From contig CAJNDS010000455.1 of the NCBI GenBank assembly GCA_905221605.1, positions 1 to 64,000 of the forward strand: a DNA stretch of 64,000 nt, in the 5' to 3' direction. A program made the translations under genes and the position numbers. The notes below the pieces were generated by a model, which saw nothing but the letters and a program-made list of their open reading frames with translations, was not told where the DNA came from and searched no databases. Source of the DNA: Symbiodinium natans. Taxonomy: Eukaryota; Sar; Dinophyceae; Suessiales; Symbiodiniaceae. Numbering within the stretch: the first letter of the stretch is position 1; the number at the start of each line of letters is the position of its first letter. Positions 22,631-34,245 of the stretch are shown here, piece by piece.

Positions 22631-22798
22631 CCAGGGAGGTGCGTCACACATGGAGTTTGCAGCTCATACGGCCCAAACTGCAAAAACGACCCCAAGCTCC
22701 TACAATCCCGGGGGTGTGAACTTGCACGTCGTCCCACTGAAGATTGCAACCCAGCCAATACCCGTACTCAAATCCACCGGGTCGGATTCTCAGACTAA
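22360..22798 (+). CDS. putative secreted Cys-rich protein, two exons
   Basis: An ATG in good context (GCGATGGCA) opens a frame reading MAAMTFPYLCSLSLALFFLL and then AAQG, which looks like a cleavable signal peptide. A GT at 22433 (GGAA/GTTGAC, a weak donor) and the strong acceptor CTTTCTTTCCAG at 22634 define a 202-bp intron made largely of CT repeats. In phase 1 this joins to a frame with five cysteines spaced C-x5-C-x6-C-x11-C-x9-C, ending TAA at 22796-22798. The product would be about 80 residues. A second frame over exon 2 is open to 22874. The hydrophobic core is coded by CT-rich DNA, so it could be a by-product of pyrimidine bias. No family is recognised. Confidence 0.3.
22505..22632 (+). 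repeat. CTCCCTCTCT decamer and CT microsatellite
   Basis: About nine copies of a 10-bp unit are followed by a pure CT run ending in CTTTCTTTCCAG. It doubles as the polypyrimidine tract of a likely intron. Confidence 0.95.
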
Positions 22799-24710
22799 CC
22801 CTCCTGCCTTCCCTGTCATCCTAGCCAGCATAAGCTTTCTGAACTCTATGCCTGGCGACGAGCTCCAGCGCTAGTCGGGCCTTGGCATTGCAGCACTGGC
22901 CCTGCTCAGTTTTGGGTCGGTCTACCTACATCCCTCATCCGGAGACCTAAGACCGAGGGTTGTGGGCCTTAAAGCAAAACAGTGATCCTACATGATCTCA
23001 CTATGGTTGGATTTGTTCGGCCGCCTTTGATTCGAGGTTCATCCAGAAAGCCATGGAAGGCCATCTGGGATCAAGGGGACGCCGTAGCAGGCAGGTAACC
23101 CTGGGCTCGGGTCGCCTAGGTTGTGGCCTCTGCGTCCCTCATATCGGCTGGGCGGACGAAGAGAGAGAATCAATGTAACAAATGGGCTATTCCTTGACCA
23201 TCTCCAGGGTTCATCCTCACACTGGGTTCGGGTGTCCTGCCTGGCCTCCTCGCACTACTTCTATGACCATTTCTGCACATGTGCACTGCAATTCTCTCCG
23301 CCCTACTTCAACTTCAGCGCCCGCCCCATCCCTGATGCGACCCTGAGTCCTAGCTCCATCACAAACCATCTAACCTCAAACCCGACAGCCCCAAACCACC
23401 CTGAAGCCGAAAAGGTCCTGTTCAATTGCAACATATCCCCTAAAGGTCCGAAGCCGCAAGGGCGAAAACAACACAACACTGAGTAATGCCTAAAACCAAC
23501 ACATCCCAAAAAACCAGAACCACGAACGACGAAACCTCTGAAACCCACGGCAGGCGACCATCTTCGGATACAGGCAGCTCAGGTACCAGTCGCCCCAGAC
23601 CTCGACAGTTGCGAACGTTACCGTGCGTTGGGCATGATCCCAAAGACGTCTCGGCTTGTGTATGGGGTGAAAAGCTTGGAGCACGCGGCATGGTGTGTTG
23701 TGGTGCGTGTTCGTCGCGAGTCACGAGCCACAACAACTCATACAACCGCAAAACACGAAACAATGCTCTCATCAGACGAACATAAAGTCAGATCTCAGAT
23801 CCTCAGCATGATGATTTTGAAACTGAAGCTGTGCTTCGGTTTTACATGTCAACATGACCTCAGGTAGTAGCGCACCTTCAAAGCCGCAAATTCGGACTCT
23901 CGGCTCCCCAACCAAGTGAATCGTCTGGATCAGCTCCGTGGAAGCCTGCCAAAATGTCTTCGAGCTTCGGCTTTAAGATGTTGAGGTATTTCAGGCTGAA
24001 GGGAGTGGAAGGTCTGGCTTCCTGTGTTATCAAGCTGAATGTTTCATACAAACTCCAGGGCACTCAAATGCTAGGACCTTGATCCTTGGGTGCCCCCGAT
24101 GTCGTTTTTTGTTGTTGATTTCGACGGTTCATGTTGGGCTAGCGCTGGGCTCTGATGCAGCAAAGCCTCTGGACGCCGGCTGCAGGCTTTACAAGACATG
24201 CATAACTCTCCACTAAACTGGATTTGGAGGCAACTCGCCCCCCGAATGCCGATAAGAGTCCGACGTTGGGGCTGGATTATGACAGACACCTATGCCAGCT
24301 TGATTTCTTGACAGGAGGTGCAACATCCATGGATGCGACGAGGAGCATGCTGTTTGCGCAACCTGGCGGTTTTAAGGGTCTTCGGGTTTCTGAGTCCCGA
24401 GCCTTCCAGTCGAGGGCCAAGATTGAGAAATTACATTGTAGCACCTCTTCAACTAACATGGGGACCTCTCTACATTTGGACCTGGGTCTTGCGATCGGGG
24501 CATGCCAAGGTGGAGAACGTTTCATAAGAGCCCTTGAAAACCTGAGAAGTCATGCCTTGCGATCAAAGGTATGAAAGCCCGTTACCAGATCCTTGACATG
24601 AAGCAATCAAAAATGTTCGGCAGGCCAACCTCGAGCCAGTATTGCCGGCCCATAGCATTCCGCAGAGAACCCAGCCTGGTTAAAGAGCTTTTGCGGGGAG
24701 TTTCGTAGAA

Positions 24711-25070
24711 TTGCTATGTCGCTGTCATGCTTTTCAGGCCAGGCTTGCGGGTGCCACTTTTTGGCATTTCGTAGGACTAACCACGTTTAGTGTTTTGCCA
24801 CAACACCTTTCTCAAGTTGCAGGCAGAAGTAAGCGTTCGATCCCTGTTTTGCCGCCCATGTTGTTCTCGGGGCGGTCTCTTTTTCTGCTCCAGCTAATGA
24901 AGCTTTGGTCAACAGGTCATGAAGCCATGGTCATGGGTGACTCCTGTGAAAGGAGATGGACTCGACATTTTCAAGTGGACACACTGGGGACTTCCGCATG
25001 CGAAGCAGAGCTCATACGTCATACCACTCACCATGTGCCCCTGGTTTCCCTATCAGAACTGCCTCGCTAA
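24711..25070 (+). CDS. 119-codon open frame, unknown
   Basis: The frame is open to TAA with an even composition. Near its end it reads around DTLGTSACEAELI, loosely like the EAEL motif of Ty1/copia RNase H, but without the rest of the domain. A second frame (24956-25225) overlaps. No acceptor or ATG clearly starts it. Confidence 0.15.
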   Translation: MLCRCHAFQARLAGATFWHFVGLTTFSVLPQHLSQVAGRSKRSIPVLPPMLFSGRSLFLLQLMKLWSTGHEAMVMGDSCERRWTRHFQVDTLGTSACEAELIRHTTHHVPLVSLSELPR

Positions 25071-26846
25071 ATAAAAGATTTCCAGCGGCACGGGGCTGGG
25101 AACTGAGCCTCTCAAGATCCCATGTTTCAAAGATGCGGGGGAAAAATGCTGACCCCGCCTCAAGGGCACCTGCATTATTGATTCTATTTGCATCTACGAC
25201 TATCCCAGACACTGCGGCCTTCTAAAGCTCCGAAAGCAAACCCAAAGCAACCACTCAGCACACGACTCCTCGCCAGACAGCCTCATCGACCGAATATGAT
25301 CGGGGAGCGTGAGGAAGGGAGAGGCATGCATGGGTTGTAGGGCTTAGGCTTTGAGGGTATAGCTGTGGGGACGGTCAGGGTTCCTTTAAGCTTTCTTGAA
25401 GGCTTTCTCGATCAAACTCTTGAAGGCTTTTTTCGATCAAACTCTTTTACGGGATCCAAGCGGGCTTTCCCCAATGAACCCTACAAAGGGCGAACAATTC
25501 AGTTTCTGCCACGCCAGCAGAAGAAGAGATCCGTTAAAGGTTTCTTTGAGGGTTCACACAAGGGTTGGGCCTTGTGACACGCCTTCTCTACTCCCAAAAC
25601 AGCTTTGACTGATGGTAGGTTCCTGTTCAAGAGGTCTAAAAGAACTTGGCACACTTCTCGACCAACAATCCCTAACCCCACGTAAGTTCCACTACTCTGC
25701 GACAATCGTTGTGCGGGCACGCTCCCTCCACAGGCTTATGTAGAACCCTGTAAACTCCCCAAAGGGTCTCCAGGCCTCTTGGCAGCTGCGTCAAGCCGCT
25801 GGGTGGCCTTGCAAGGGAGGTGGCTGATGAGGATTGGATCTTGGCTAAACAGCAGTAGACGCGCAAGAGAGTTTCAAGTTGAAAGTTCATGCAGTCGAGC
25901 CCAAGCGCCAAACCTCCAAAAGCCATCACCCCAAGAAGCAGTTGTGCAAGCACTGGGAAACCTTGCCTCCTTGGATCGCAGCGAGCAGTAAACCTGCACC
26001 AAGGTCGAGTGACGTGTGGTCTCAAGATGTGGTGGCCCTTTGTGCCATGCGCGTCTCCACGACGGACTCGACATGATTGAGACCGTGATCGGGAGCACAA
26101 CCCTAGCCAGTGCGTACAACTTGTGCTTATCCACGGATCCGTAGTGCGTGAAACGAAAAGCCAGCCTCAAAACCTGAACTCATTCCCAAGCTTACGGCCT
26201 CACCTCGAAAAGGCTATGCTCACTCATTTCCCTTCCTTCCAGAGTCTTTGAATAACAAAAACCAACGGGCATTTTTAGAATGCTTGGAAATGTTTCGAAT
26301 GTTCAGGAAAGCTTTCGAGAACTTCCTACTGGTTGACTCCGGTTTGGGGTGCATGTCGGCTGGTCTGAGCAGGGGTTCCATCGAGCTCGTCGAGATGTGG
26401 TGAGCAGTAGCGCCCGGTGTGCGTGTCCCCTACACTATGTAGCCATAGGAGCCATTGGAGCCACTTGCTTCAAAAACCCAATCTTCGGCACAAACGAACT
26501 TCCTTGAAGTAACATTGTCCTGTTGCATGTGAAACTACATGCAGTTTATGCAGATCATGCAGATTTCGTCCTCGATGCTTAGTTGTAGGGATATTCTGTG
26601 AAAGGCTTCGGGGCGTTTCGCGTAGCGGCGTTGCAGTCTCAGGGTTTGGTCATGCAGGGTTTCGGATTCTAGGTCATGGGCTTGAAGGGACTTGAACGCA
26701 AGTCTTGAGCAAGTACTGAGCCCAGCTTGTGCAGTCCCGCAGCATGCCGTACGAGCCTGCGTCTTCCACTTGCGCTGAAACTCACCTTCGAACAGCCAAA
26801 GCTGTGCACAGCGCACTGCACCAAGCTAACAGTTCAAGATCCGAAG

Positions 26847-27361
26847 ATGGTTACAATCCAACCCGACATCCCCAATGCTCTAAACATCCCTTCGACACCA
26901 ACCCACCACCATAAAAGCACAACTGCTGAATCCTTGAAACACACCTTGGAGGGCCCCAGTGCCACCGAGATGCTCAGGGACGGGTCGCGCCGCAAGATGT
27001 CGGCCTCTGTGGGATCCATGGCCTCCTGGGGCATTGGAGGATCGATCCTTCAAGAGTGTTAGTCTTGGAAGCTGGGGACGGTGTGTTCGGCCACCGACAT
27101 CCTCCTTGTCTCGACACCTCTTTGTCGTCAAGATTGCTGAGCTTTGAGCTTCTTCAGGTTGCTCTTGATACTATTGATTCTAGAATTATCGTGGGCCATA
27201 ACGAGCAAATACGCGATCATGACGCTCTTGTTCGTCGTCGCGCTCGAGGCATGGGCTTTGATTGTTGCACGGGCCTCGAAAATTTACAATTGATGATTGT
27301 CGAGTTGGGTTCACCAAGGGGTCTGCCGATCCTGGGCGGTGTGGTGGGTTGCTGCCCTTGA
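26847..27361 (+). CDS. two-exon candidate, unknown protein
   Basis: An ATG opens a frame beginning MVTIQPDIPNALNIPSTPTH that stays open to CAAGA/GTGTTA (exon 26847-27055). An 86-bp intron with a pyrimidine-rich 3' half (27056-27141, ending TTGCTGAG) joins in phase 2 to a frame running to TGA at 27359-27361. The second exon reads around FELLQVALDTIDSRIIVG and NEQIRDHDALVRRRARG and ends with a Gly/Val/Cys-rich tail. The product would be 142 residues. Charge is evenly spread and there is no low complexity. An alternative acceptor is CTTCTTCAG at 27157. No domain is recognised. Minus-strand frames also exist here. Confidence 0.35.
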
Positions 27362-29500
27362 AAAATACAAAAACGCGCGGAGGATGAGGCCGCGCTGCAT
27401 GAATCCAAGGCGCGTAGGCCTTGAGGGACACGCAAGAACAAGGTGCGAAAATGGAGGGAAAAACTACAGACCCCGAAGAAACTCTTGGGTATCTCCTAGG
27501 AGCCTCCCTCCTATTCGAGGGTGTGATGAATTAGGGCTTCCGGTAAACGGACGCAATGGGCCCCCATTAGAAATCACAATGGTCGTGAGAAGAGCTATAA
27601 ACTATAAGCTTTGGCCGACAAGAGGATCTCACCACACTGCCTGACAGTGCAGGGCAAGAACCTGCCTCGGCAGATTGCAGGAACTTGCTGAAGTGCGAAT
27701 AGTTGGCCTTGCATAGAGGCATGTCCAGGGCTCAGGGTCTGGGGTTCGGGATGAGGGTTAAGGGGTTGAGAGCCCTTCACATCGAAGGGACACCAAGAAG
27801 TACTAGACTTCGCAGGGCTAAATCCCCATGAGAGCGTGAACTTCGTGAACACACAGCAGAAGCTCTGAGGCCCTTCAAATCCCCACGCCATCAACTTAGC
27901 CAGGCCCAAAAGTTCCAATCCCAAAAAATCAGCCGAATGCAAGCTTCCATCTGCGTCTCTAAAAACTTCTTGACGGGGAGTCCGAACATGCTTGCGGGAA
28001 GGACACCGCAAACAGGTCCGGGAAAGCCGGCATGAACACGTTGGGCCACACCTGCAACGGCGCTTTGCTAAGAGTCGCTTTCAGACATGAAACAATGTAG
28101 GCATGTAGGCCTGAATCCTTTAATGCTCGCTAGCTAATAAATTTGCGCAAGGCCAGAGTCGTTCCGTTCCGCCTACACCTCTATCTTGTAGAGTTTGGGG
28201 AAGTGTCTTTTGGATCTGGGACGCTTTTGGCTTTGACAACAGGCGTGCTAGCCATCGGTTGCACGCGAAAGGTGACCACGCGCAGCAACCATAGCCACAT
28301 CTACCACGCGGTGCGCTTCTGCAGCGTATGGGGGTGCTGGATGTGACAGCAGATGATAGGGCGCACTCCATACTTGAAGCCCAACGGCCCAGGACAGCAC
28401 TGGAATCCCAAAGCGACACAGGGTTTTGGGTCTTGCGGACATGATCAAGAGAACCTTCAACCCTAGGACAAGAAGTACGAGTGTACGAACATCAAAGACA
28501 TACCCACATCCATGAAACGTAAGCCGGCCCAATACCCTGAACAGGTAGCTGTCTTCGTTCGGGAGCGCCGTCGCAAGACGAACTGTCATGAGAGCAGGGT
28601 CTCCATCGAAAGAGCCCTCTCACAAGGGCAACTTAGGTCCTATCCTTACAGCTTCCAAACCATGCAGTCGACATGTTCTTGGCATGCAAGTTCCCCACAA
28701 TCCTCACATTAATGATGGATGCAGGAGCCAAACCGGCCAAACCTGAACAGTGAGGAACACCGGAATTGGGCCGGTCAAGTGGTTTTGGCTTGGGGTATGA
28801 AGTGTCGACGAACCCACGTGAAAAGGTTTGACATCGCAGCTCCCCAAGGTACTGTGCTACAAGCTGCTTCTCCGACTATGTCAGACACTTCTCACAACTG
28901 TCATCTCAACAGGGTCGCTAAGTCTTGGCTCTCCTTGTTCAGAATGGGTCCTAAGGCTCGTCCCAATGCAAGCCAAACGCCTCAAGCCATAAGTCCAACC
29001 ACCCCGATTCCAACCTCCTGAATCCTCTGCAGTGCCGGGAGTACAGCAGCAAACGCCACCTGTTTCAGCAACTGGTGTGCGTTTCCGCGTCGGAGTGTGA
29101 ATCAAGTGTTATTTTGAGCCCGGAAACACGAACAGACAGCCAAACCTCAAACATCATGCGCCTAATCCAGACCCCAAACCTGCACCAAGCGCTGAGACCT
29201 GAAACCCTTAGCTCTCAGGCAGGTCTCGGCAGAACCGAGGCCGAGGCCAAGCGCAATGATGGTACAGCCACCGCCTCGTCGGTGTCGGGCACACCTTCCA
29301 TACAGAAGTCTTCGGGGAGTTGGGACTACATTGCCCGGGAATGCAGCACGCAAGTTGCTCGAGACATTTTGCACGTGCATACTTCTTGCAACACCACTTC
29401 AAGGAGATGGGGTGTCGTGTCTCCAAAGTGACTTTGTTGGCTTGCAATATGTGGTTTCGTTGTAAAGATTGAAGTCTGACTGGCCAAATTCATGAAAGTA
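27362..29500. other. no convincing gene
   Basis: Open frames occur on both strands, for example 28143-28346 plus and 28248-28589 minus. They conflict over the same DNA and lack splice or start support. Degenerate AACCCTGA-like words are frequent. Confidence 0.4.
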
Positions 29501-29539
29501 AAACTTACCTATGTTTTGCATGACTTGGGGGCGGGGGGG

Positions 29540-29720
29540 GCTTCATGGAAAAGATTGGTGTTTCCCCCAATGGTTCCGTGAACATAACCGATCTCATGGA
29601 ACATGCTGGGTTAACCAATGTCCAGATTCCATGGTTTGTTGGAAAACATTGGTTCTTACCAATGAATTCTATGATTTCGCCCTCCATATTCATGAAACAC
29701 ATTGGTTCCATTTTTAACGT
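29540..29720. repeat. degenerate repeat with ATTGGT/ACCAAT dyads
   Basis: About four diverged units of some 42 bp carry CATGGAA or CATGAAA and ATTGGT...CCAAT words. A clear hairpin lies at 29647-29664: CATTGGT, loop TCTT, ACCAATG. Frames open on both strands here follow from the repeat and are not called. Confidence 0.6.
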
Positions 29721-30298
29721 AGTAGAACTTACTCAAGAATCAACCCAATTCAAAAACTCGTCGTAAAGCTTGGGTGAAGAACCAGTAATTTCTGGCTAGC
29801 ACCAGTCAGAAGATGGTCCGATGAGTTCTACTCACTCCATAAACGAGATCATCTTTGTAAACTTACAAGCCATGTGTTGAGTGATTTCAATGAGTATAAG
29901 CAGCCCCTCATTGCAAAATAACAGCCGACCCCTGATTATGACTAGTTTGGCTCGCCGGTTGTCCCAGTAGCTGTCCTTCATTCTCTTCCAATATTTTCGG
30001 CCCGTCAAAGAGTATAACTTATAAAGGCCGGTGGCCTCTTTGTCTGTTACCCTTAAACCTGAATATAGCCCCTTGATACCCTAAGAAGAACCCCCCGACA
30101 AAACAGAAACCCTACTTAAAGACACCACCAACCCACACAAAGTATAACACCTTGAATTTCTAGTTCGCCTCCAAATAAGCCCATCAAACTAGCCGAGTTC
30201 CTTGCATGTTTAACTTGGGGTGAGAAACTAGTAGGACGACAGGTCTCTTTCTACAAACTATGGCTCGCATATGTCATGCAATATATATATATATATAT

Positions 30299-30340
<42 letters not shown>

Positions 30341-30400
30341 GCAAGCGTGTGGCACACGCGAATTGTATTTAGTGTCTATTTGTAGAAGTCGATGTTAATG
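29721..30400. other. AT-richer intergenic DNA
   Basis: Composition is visibly more AT-rich than the surroundings and lacks the AACCCTGA-like words. No open frame of note. It includes the TA/TG microsatellite below. Confidence 0.5.
30280..30337 (+). repeat. compound (TA)n(TG)n microsatellite
   Basis: A TA run of about 9 repeats passes into a TG run of about 17, with a GTGTATG joint. Confidence 0.95.
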
Positions 30401-30500
30401 ACAAGCAGCCCCTAGCTTAACAAACATTGTGAAAAGAAGGCATAGAACTTACGGAAACATGCCCTGAATCGTGTTGCAGATAAGACGATAAGTACTGTAG

Positions 30501-31195
30501 TTGGACACCCCAAACCTTGATGTTGCACGTTCTCCTGTCTCTAAGAACCCAATAGCAGCGAAAGGCATTAAACCCCAGCTTGGCACCTACATTCCGATCA
30601 ACTTCAGTCCAATACAGCACTACCATGCACATGATTCACCTAAGTCTAAGCAAAGGTCAAACAAACAATCTGCAATCCCCGCGGGCGTGCCACCCCCACG
30701 CATCCGCCGCGCGAACCACAGGAGGGGATCTCCCTGGCTACGCCAAGGTGAGCTTGCTGTGAATGTTTCATGGAATCATGGAGTGAAGGTAGAACCCAGA
30801 GCCCAGGAAACCCAGGAACCCCAAAAATATTCCAAAGGAAACTCGACTGCACTCCTCTTCCCTGAACAATACACCCGTCTCTTCTCGAAACCTTGGAATG
30901 AAAATATTCTCCCACCCCGCGAATCCCCGACACGCCACGGAACCCGAAAGTTCGCAAGTAGCGAGTTTTGTTGGAGTTCAATGTAGATGTACAGCCCGAT
31001 GCTTTAAAACCAAGCAAGGCCCTTCAAGACTTTACAATGCCCCACATACAACCCTATTCTAAGCAAGAAGCGCAAAGCCGTGGCATGCCAACACGGGCAT
31101 CGGGCAAAACCGTCGACGAATACTTGCTAAATAACCTAAAGCCTTGCAATAGCAACCTGGCAGCAGCTACTGCATGTTATATGTTCGTGCACTGA
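30501..31195. other. open frames of uncertain status
   Basis: A plus-strand frame (30501-30986, 161 codons) and a further one (30968-31195) are Pro/Lys/Asn-rich. The minus strand is open across 30646-31017. No start context or splice signal favours either. Confidence 0.3.
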
Positions 31196-31377
31196 GCATG
31201 AACTAGGTTTAAGGACCCTTGGAGTGTACCTGCAAATTCCATGTCAACGCGCCGCCTCTTCCAGGAGACCACGTGTCGCCACGGCTACAAAGGCACCCAA
31301 GTCAACAGCACCGGCGCCCAGGATCCGAGCGCTGCCTGATTGAGTTTGCGAAGCTTGTCAGGAGCTTTGGAGCCAGC

Positions 31378-31440
31378 CCTTTGCCGCAGTGGTTAAGAAC
31401 GCTGATTTGCTGCCATGGTCGTGCGATTGCTTGCGTGCTC
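31378..31440 (+). repeat. tRNA-like or SINE-like fragment
   Basis: The stretch GCCGCAGTGGTTAAGAACGC resembles the 5' half of a Leu/Ser-type tRNA, which usually has GCCGAGTGGTTAAGGCG. About 35 bases later GTGCGATTGC loosely resembles a B box. No full cloverleaf can be drawn and the T-arm is poor. It could be a relic of a tRNA-derived SINE or chance. Confidence 0.25.
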
Positions 31441-31734
31441 TACAATTTTAAGGCGCCAAACAAGCGTTCTTGAGCAGCTCTCAGCGTTGTGTTCTAACCC
31501 GTGTAGACCACTGCAGGCCTTAGCCACTCGTCTACAAGAATAGGGTAACCGACAATACACTGCGCAATGACAACGGGAGCCCCCAAAGAATGCGCAGACA
31601 AAAACAACACGACAGCCTGGCAGGACCGTTGAGGTTCCTGAAACTGCTTTGAAGCTGCTGTAAGTTCCAAAAGCTACTGGCAGGGACAAAAGGAACCCTT
31701 GAAAGTCAGGGTTTCGGCGGTGCATTTCTGTTTG

Positions 31735-31960
31735 GTTTTGGAGTTGCGTGTGACGGGTTTCGGCTTGAGGGTTTAGGGTTATGGGTTTGGGGTTTGGGGT
31801 TGGGGATGGAGGGTTCGGGCATGCACTGCTCTTTGGGTTGCATGTTACGGGATTAGGGTTTGGGGGTTGACGGCCTCGGGTTTGTAATGCTCTGTGGTTC
31901 AGGATTAGGAGTAGCCGTTTGGGTCTTGGTTGCGGATTCGGGGCTTAGGGATGCGGATTA
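31735..31960 (+). repeat. degenerate telomere-like TTTAGGG cluster
   Basis: GGGTTTAGGGTT, GGGTTTGGGGTT and similar words recur, spaced mostly by 6-8 bp, within a G/T-rich strand. A shorter cluster lies at 37310-37336. The repeats are too diverged for a functional telomere. Confidence 0.6.
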
Positions 31961-33920
31961 AGTACACTGTCATCGGCCGGATGCTTGGAGGTCATGCGTA
32001 TCTCCATGCCATCTGCGTATTAAAGCCCAGGATCCAACGCGCTCAAGCCTCAAAGCCTCTCAAACCCGCCTCCAGATGATGTCTCGGCCATCGCTTTCCT
32101 CTTGGCCTCCTGATGAGCTTCAAGGGCCATGGGTTTCACGGTTGACAAATTGTTGCGTCTGAAGCCCTAGACCCTGATCATCCCTGGGCGTGGATTCAGA
32201 TTGTTTGTTCTTTGAGGGCTTTGGGTTTCGGCTAAGCTTGGGCTTTGCGGGAGTCAGGTCATCATCGGATTCAGTGCAGCCCTCCCTTACTGATCATAGA
32301 CGGTACGGAATCACAGCGGAAAACTTGCAAACGCAAGAAAAACCTCTGTCTGAACTTCTACGCGAACCCGAACGCAGAAATGCTCTGTCCTAGAGCCTCA
32401 ACAAATTAAAGCTACACCACGAATGTCGCGTCACTAGCCTCATTTTCAGAAAAAGCAAGCATGATGTCGTGGTTCGTAGGCATCTTGGGTCTTTGGCTTG
32501 GCAAGGGCCCTGAACCAATCCCCGATCGGGACATTGTGGTGGTTGAGGGAGGAAGGATATAGAGTGAGTTCGGTTTAAGGCATGCTTTTGGAGTGTTCTA
32601 AGCTGATGAGGCTACACGTAGCGGTCCATGGCTCCTCGGCGGCTGTGTTGCAAGTCACGACCGCCTCGTCAAGGACAGCCTCTGTGGCGCAGTCAGCCTT
32701 GGAATTGCCTTGATCATCAGCCTTTGCTATATTGAAGCTTGTCCGACAAAGACCTCTGGAGCATCGCAAGTGCCATCCAACGAGCGCCCATCAGCAAAGA
32801 CCCCGAATTTAGTTACATGCAGGGTGATGCTCAGTCTCGTTCTACGGTAGTCTTGTTTGGCACATGCTGAGATTGCTCGATCCGCATGTCACTGCAGAAA
32901 GCAAGTCGAGAAGCGGCATGCCGGGCTGATTCAAAGGAAAGGGTTCGAAGAAACGTCTCTTGATGGGGCAATATTTTGCGGAGCAAGCTTTGGTTACGTA
33001 ACCGGGCGGCGAGGGTTGGGGAGAGGACGCCCCCCCCCGCCCCGATTGCAAATATAAATCTCGCGTGATAGATGGGTTTGGAAAGGATTCACGAGGTTGT
33101 GAAGAAGCGTCTGTGGAGGATTTGGAATCCCTGCAGGAACCGAGCATGCGACGGTCCGACCGACTTCCGAGCGCTGTCCGACTGTCCGACTGACGTCTGT
33201 CCGACTATTCGACCGGCCGCCTTTTGTACACACCATGGCGATTGGATCCCTTACAGCCATGGCCATGCGACCCCATCTAAGCCGGAAGCGTGTGTTCGGA
33301 CGGCCCAAAACAAGAAGGAGAGCTTTGAACCGTAGAGACCCGAGCATCCCTGGGCCCGAAACTGCAGCCCTCACCTCTCAGCTTCAGATTTGGGAGCTCT
33401 TGGATTTGAAGCTTTCGGTCGGTAAACTAAGTGTCTAAGTGCCGCCAGACCCCAAGGCTGTGACCCAGCCTTGGCAAAAACGTCTCCGAAGACTTGCTCG
33501 ACCTGTTGGCTATGCCCAATGGTGCCTCAGATCCAAGGTAAATGACATCTGCGATCGTATCGTCCTAACGCCCTGTGAGAACGGATTGAGGTGGGCGAGC
33601 GCAGAAAGGCCAAGCTGCAATAGCGAGGCCGTGTGGCCGTGTTACCATGTTACCATAGCAACCAATGACTTCCAGTCCAGCGTCATATCTCCAAACCCAA
33701 AAATAACCCAAAACTAAGGCCCTGAAGCTGGTCGGTTGAGGTTGAGGGTATTGGGTTTGAGGCGGGGTGTGCTTAGGGGCTTAGGCCTGCTCGGGCAAAG
33801 GACGTGGGCCGTGTACCCGCTAATCTTAGGCAGGCCTAAAGCGGTTGGACCCCAAAAGTTGCGTTTGTTCTGCCCTCTTTCGGTGCAGGGTTGTCAGACT
33901 CGCTTGGTGTCCCGCCCGGT
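31961..33920. other. no convincing gene
   Basis: Short conflicting frames only. At 33150-33215 there is a loose TGTCCGAC/GTCCGACT repeat, and at 33027-33043 a short C-run. Confidence 0.4.
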
Positions 33921-33924
33921 CTCC

Positions 33925-34245
33925 TGGGCCTGGTCCTTGGAGTGCCCACCCCCAGAGAAGCCGCCGCCGAGCGGGGGTGATTAACCAGAGAAGCCTACAG
34001 AGAGCCCCGCCGAGTATCCTTGGAGTGCATTCTTCAGAGAAGCCCGCAAGGAGATCCGCCGAATGTCCCTGGAATGCCCGCCGAGTAACCTGGAGTGCCC
34101 CGAGACAACCCGGCAAAGAATTCCGCCGGCCTGGAGCGTTTTCAGAGAGACCCGCCGAGTTTCCTTGGAGCCACCACCCTCCTCCCGAGACGCCTGCAAG
34201 AGTCCCGCCGAGTATCCCTGGAGTGCCCAACCTTAGAGAATTCCA
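33925..34245 (+). repeat. diverged minisatellite, core CCGCCGAGTATCCTTGGAGTGC-like
   Basis: Six to seven imperfect copies of a CCGCCGAGT-TCCTTGGAGTGC type core, separated by CAGAGAAGCCC-like spacers, occur with spacing between about 24 and 80 bp. The frame open across it on the plus strand (33845-34348, 167 codons) is at least partly a product of the repeat. Confidence 0.7.

Noticed and set aside
24956-25020. Weak resemblance to the Ty1/copia RNase H motif
   Set aside because: Only about eight residues match and no reverse transcriptase or integrase motif is nearby.
29810-29860. Possible hammerhead ribozyme core (CCGATGAG and later AAACGAGA)
   Set aside because: The conserved CUGAUGA and GAAA elements are not both present and no stems could be drawn.
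31735-31960. Functional telomere array
   Set aside because: The repeats are too diverged and lie inside unique sequence.
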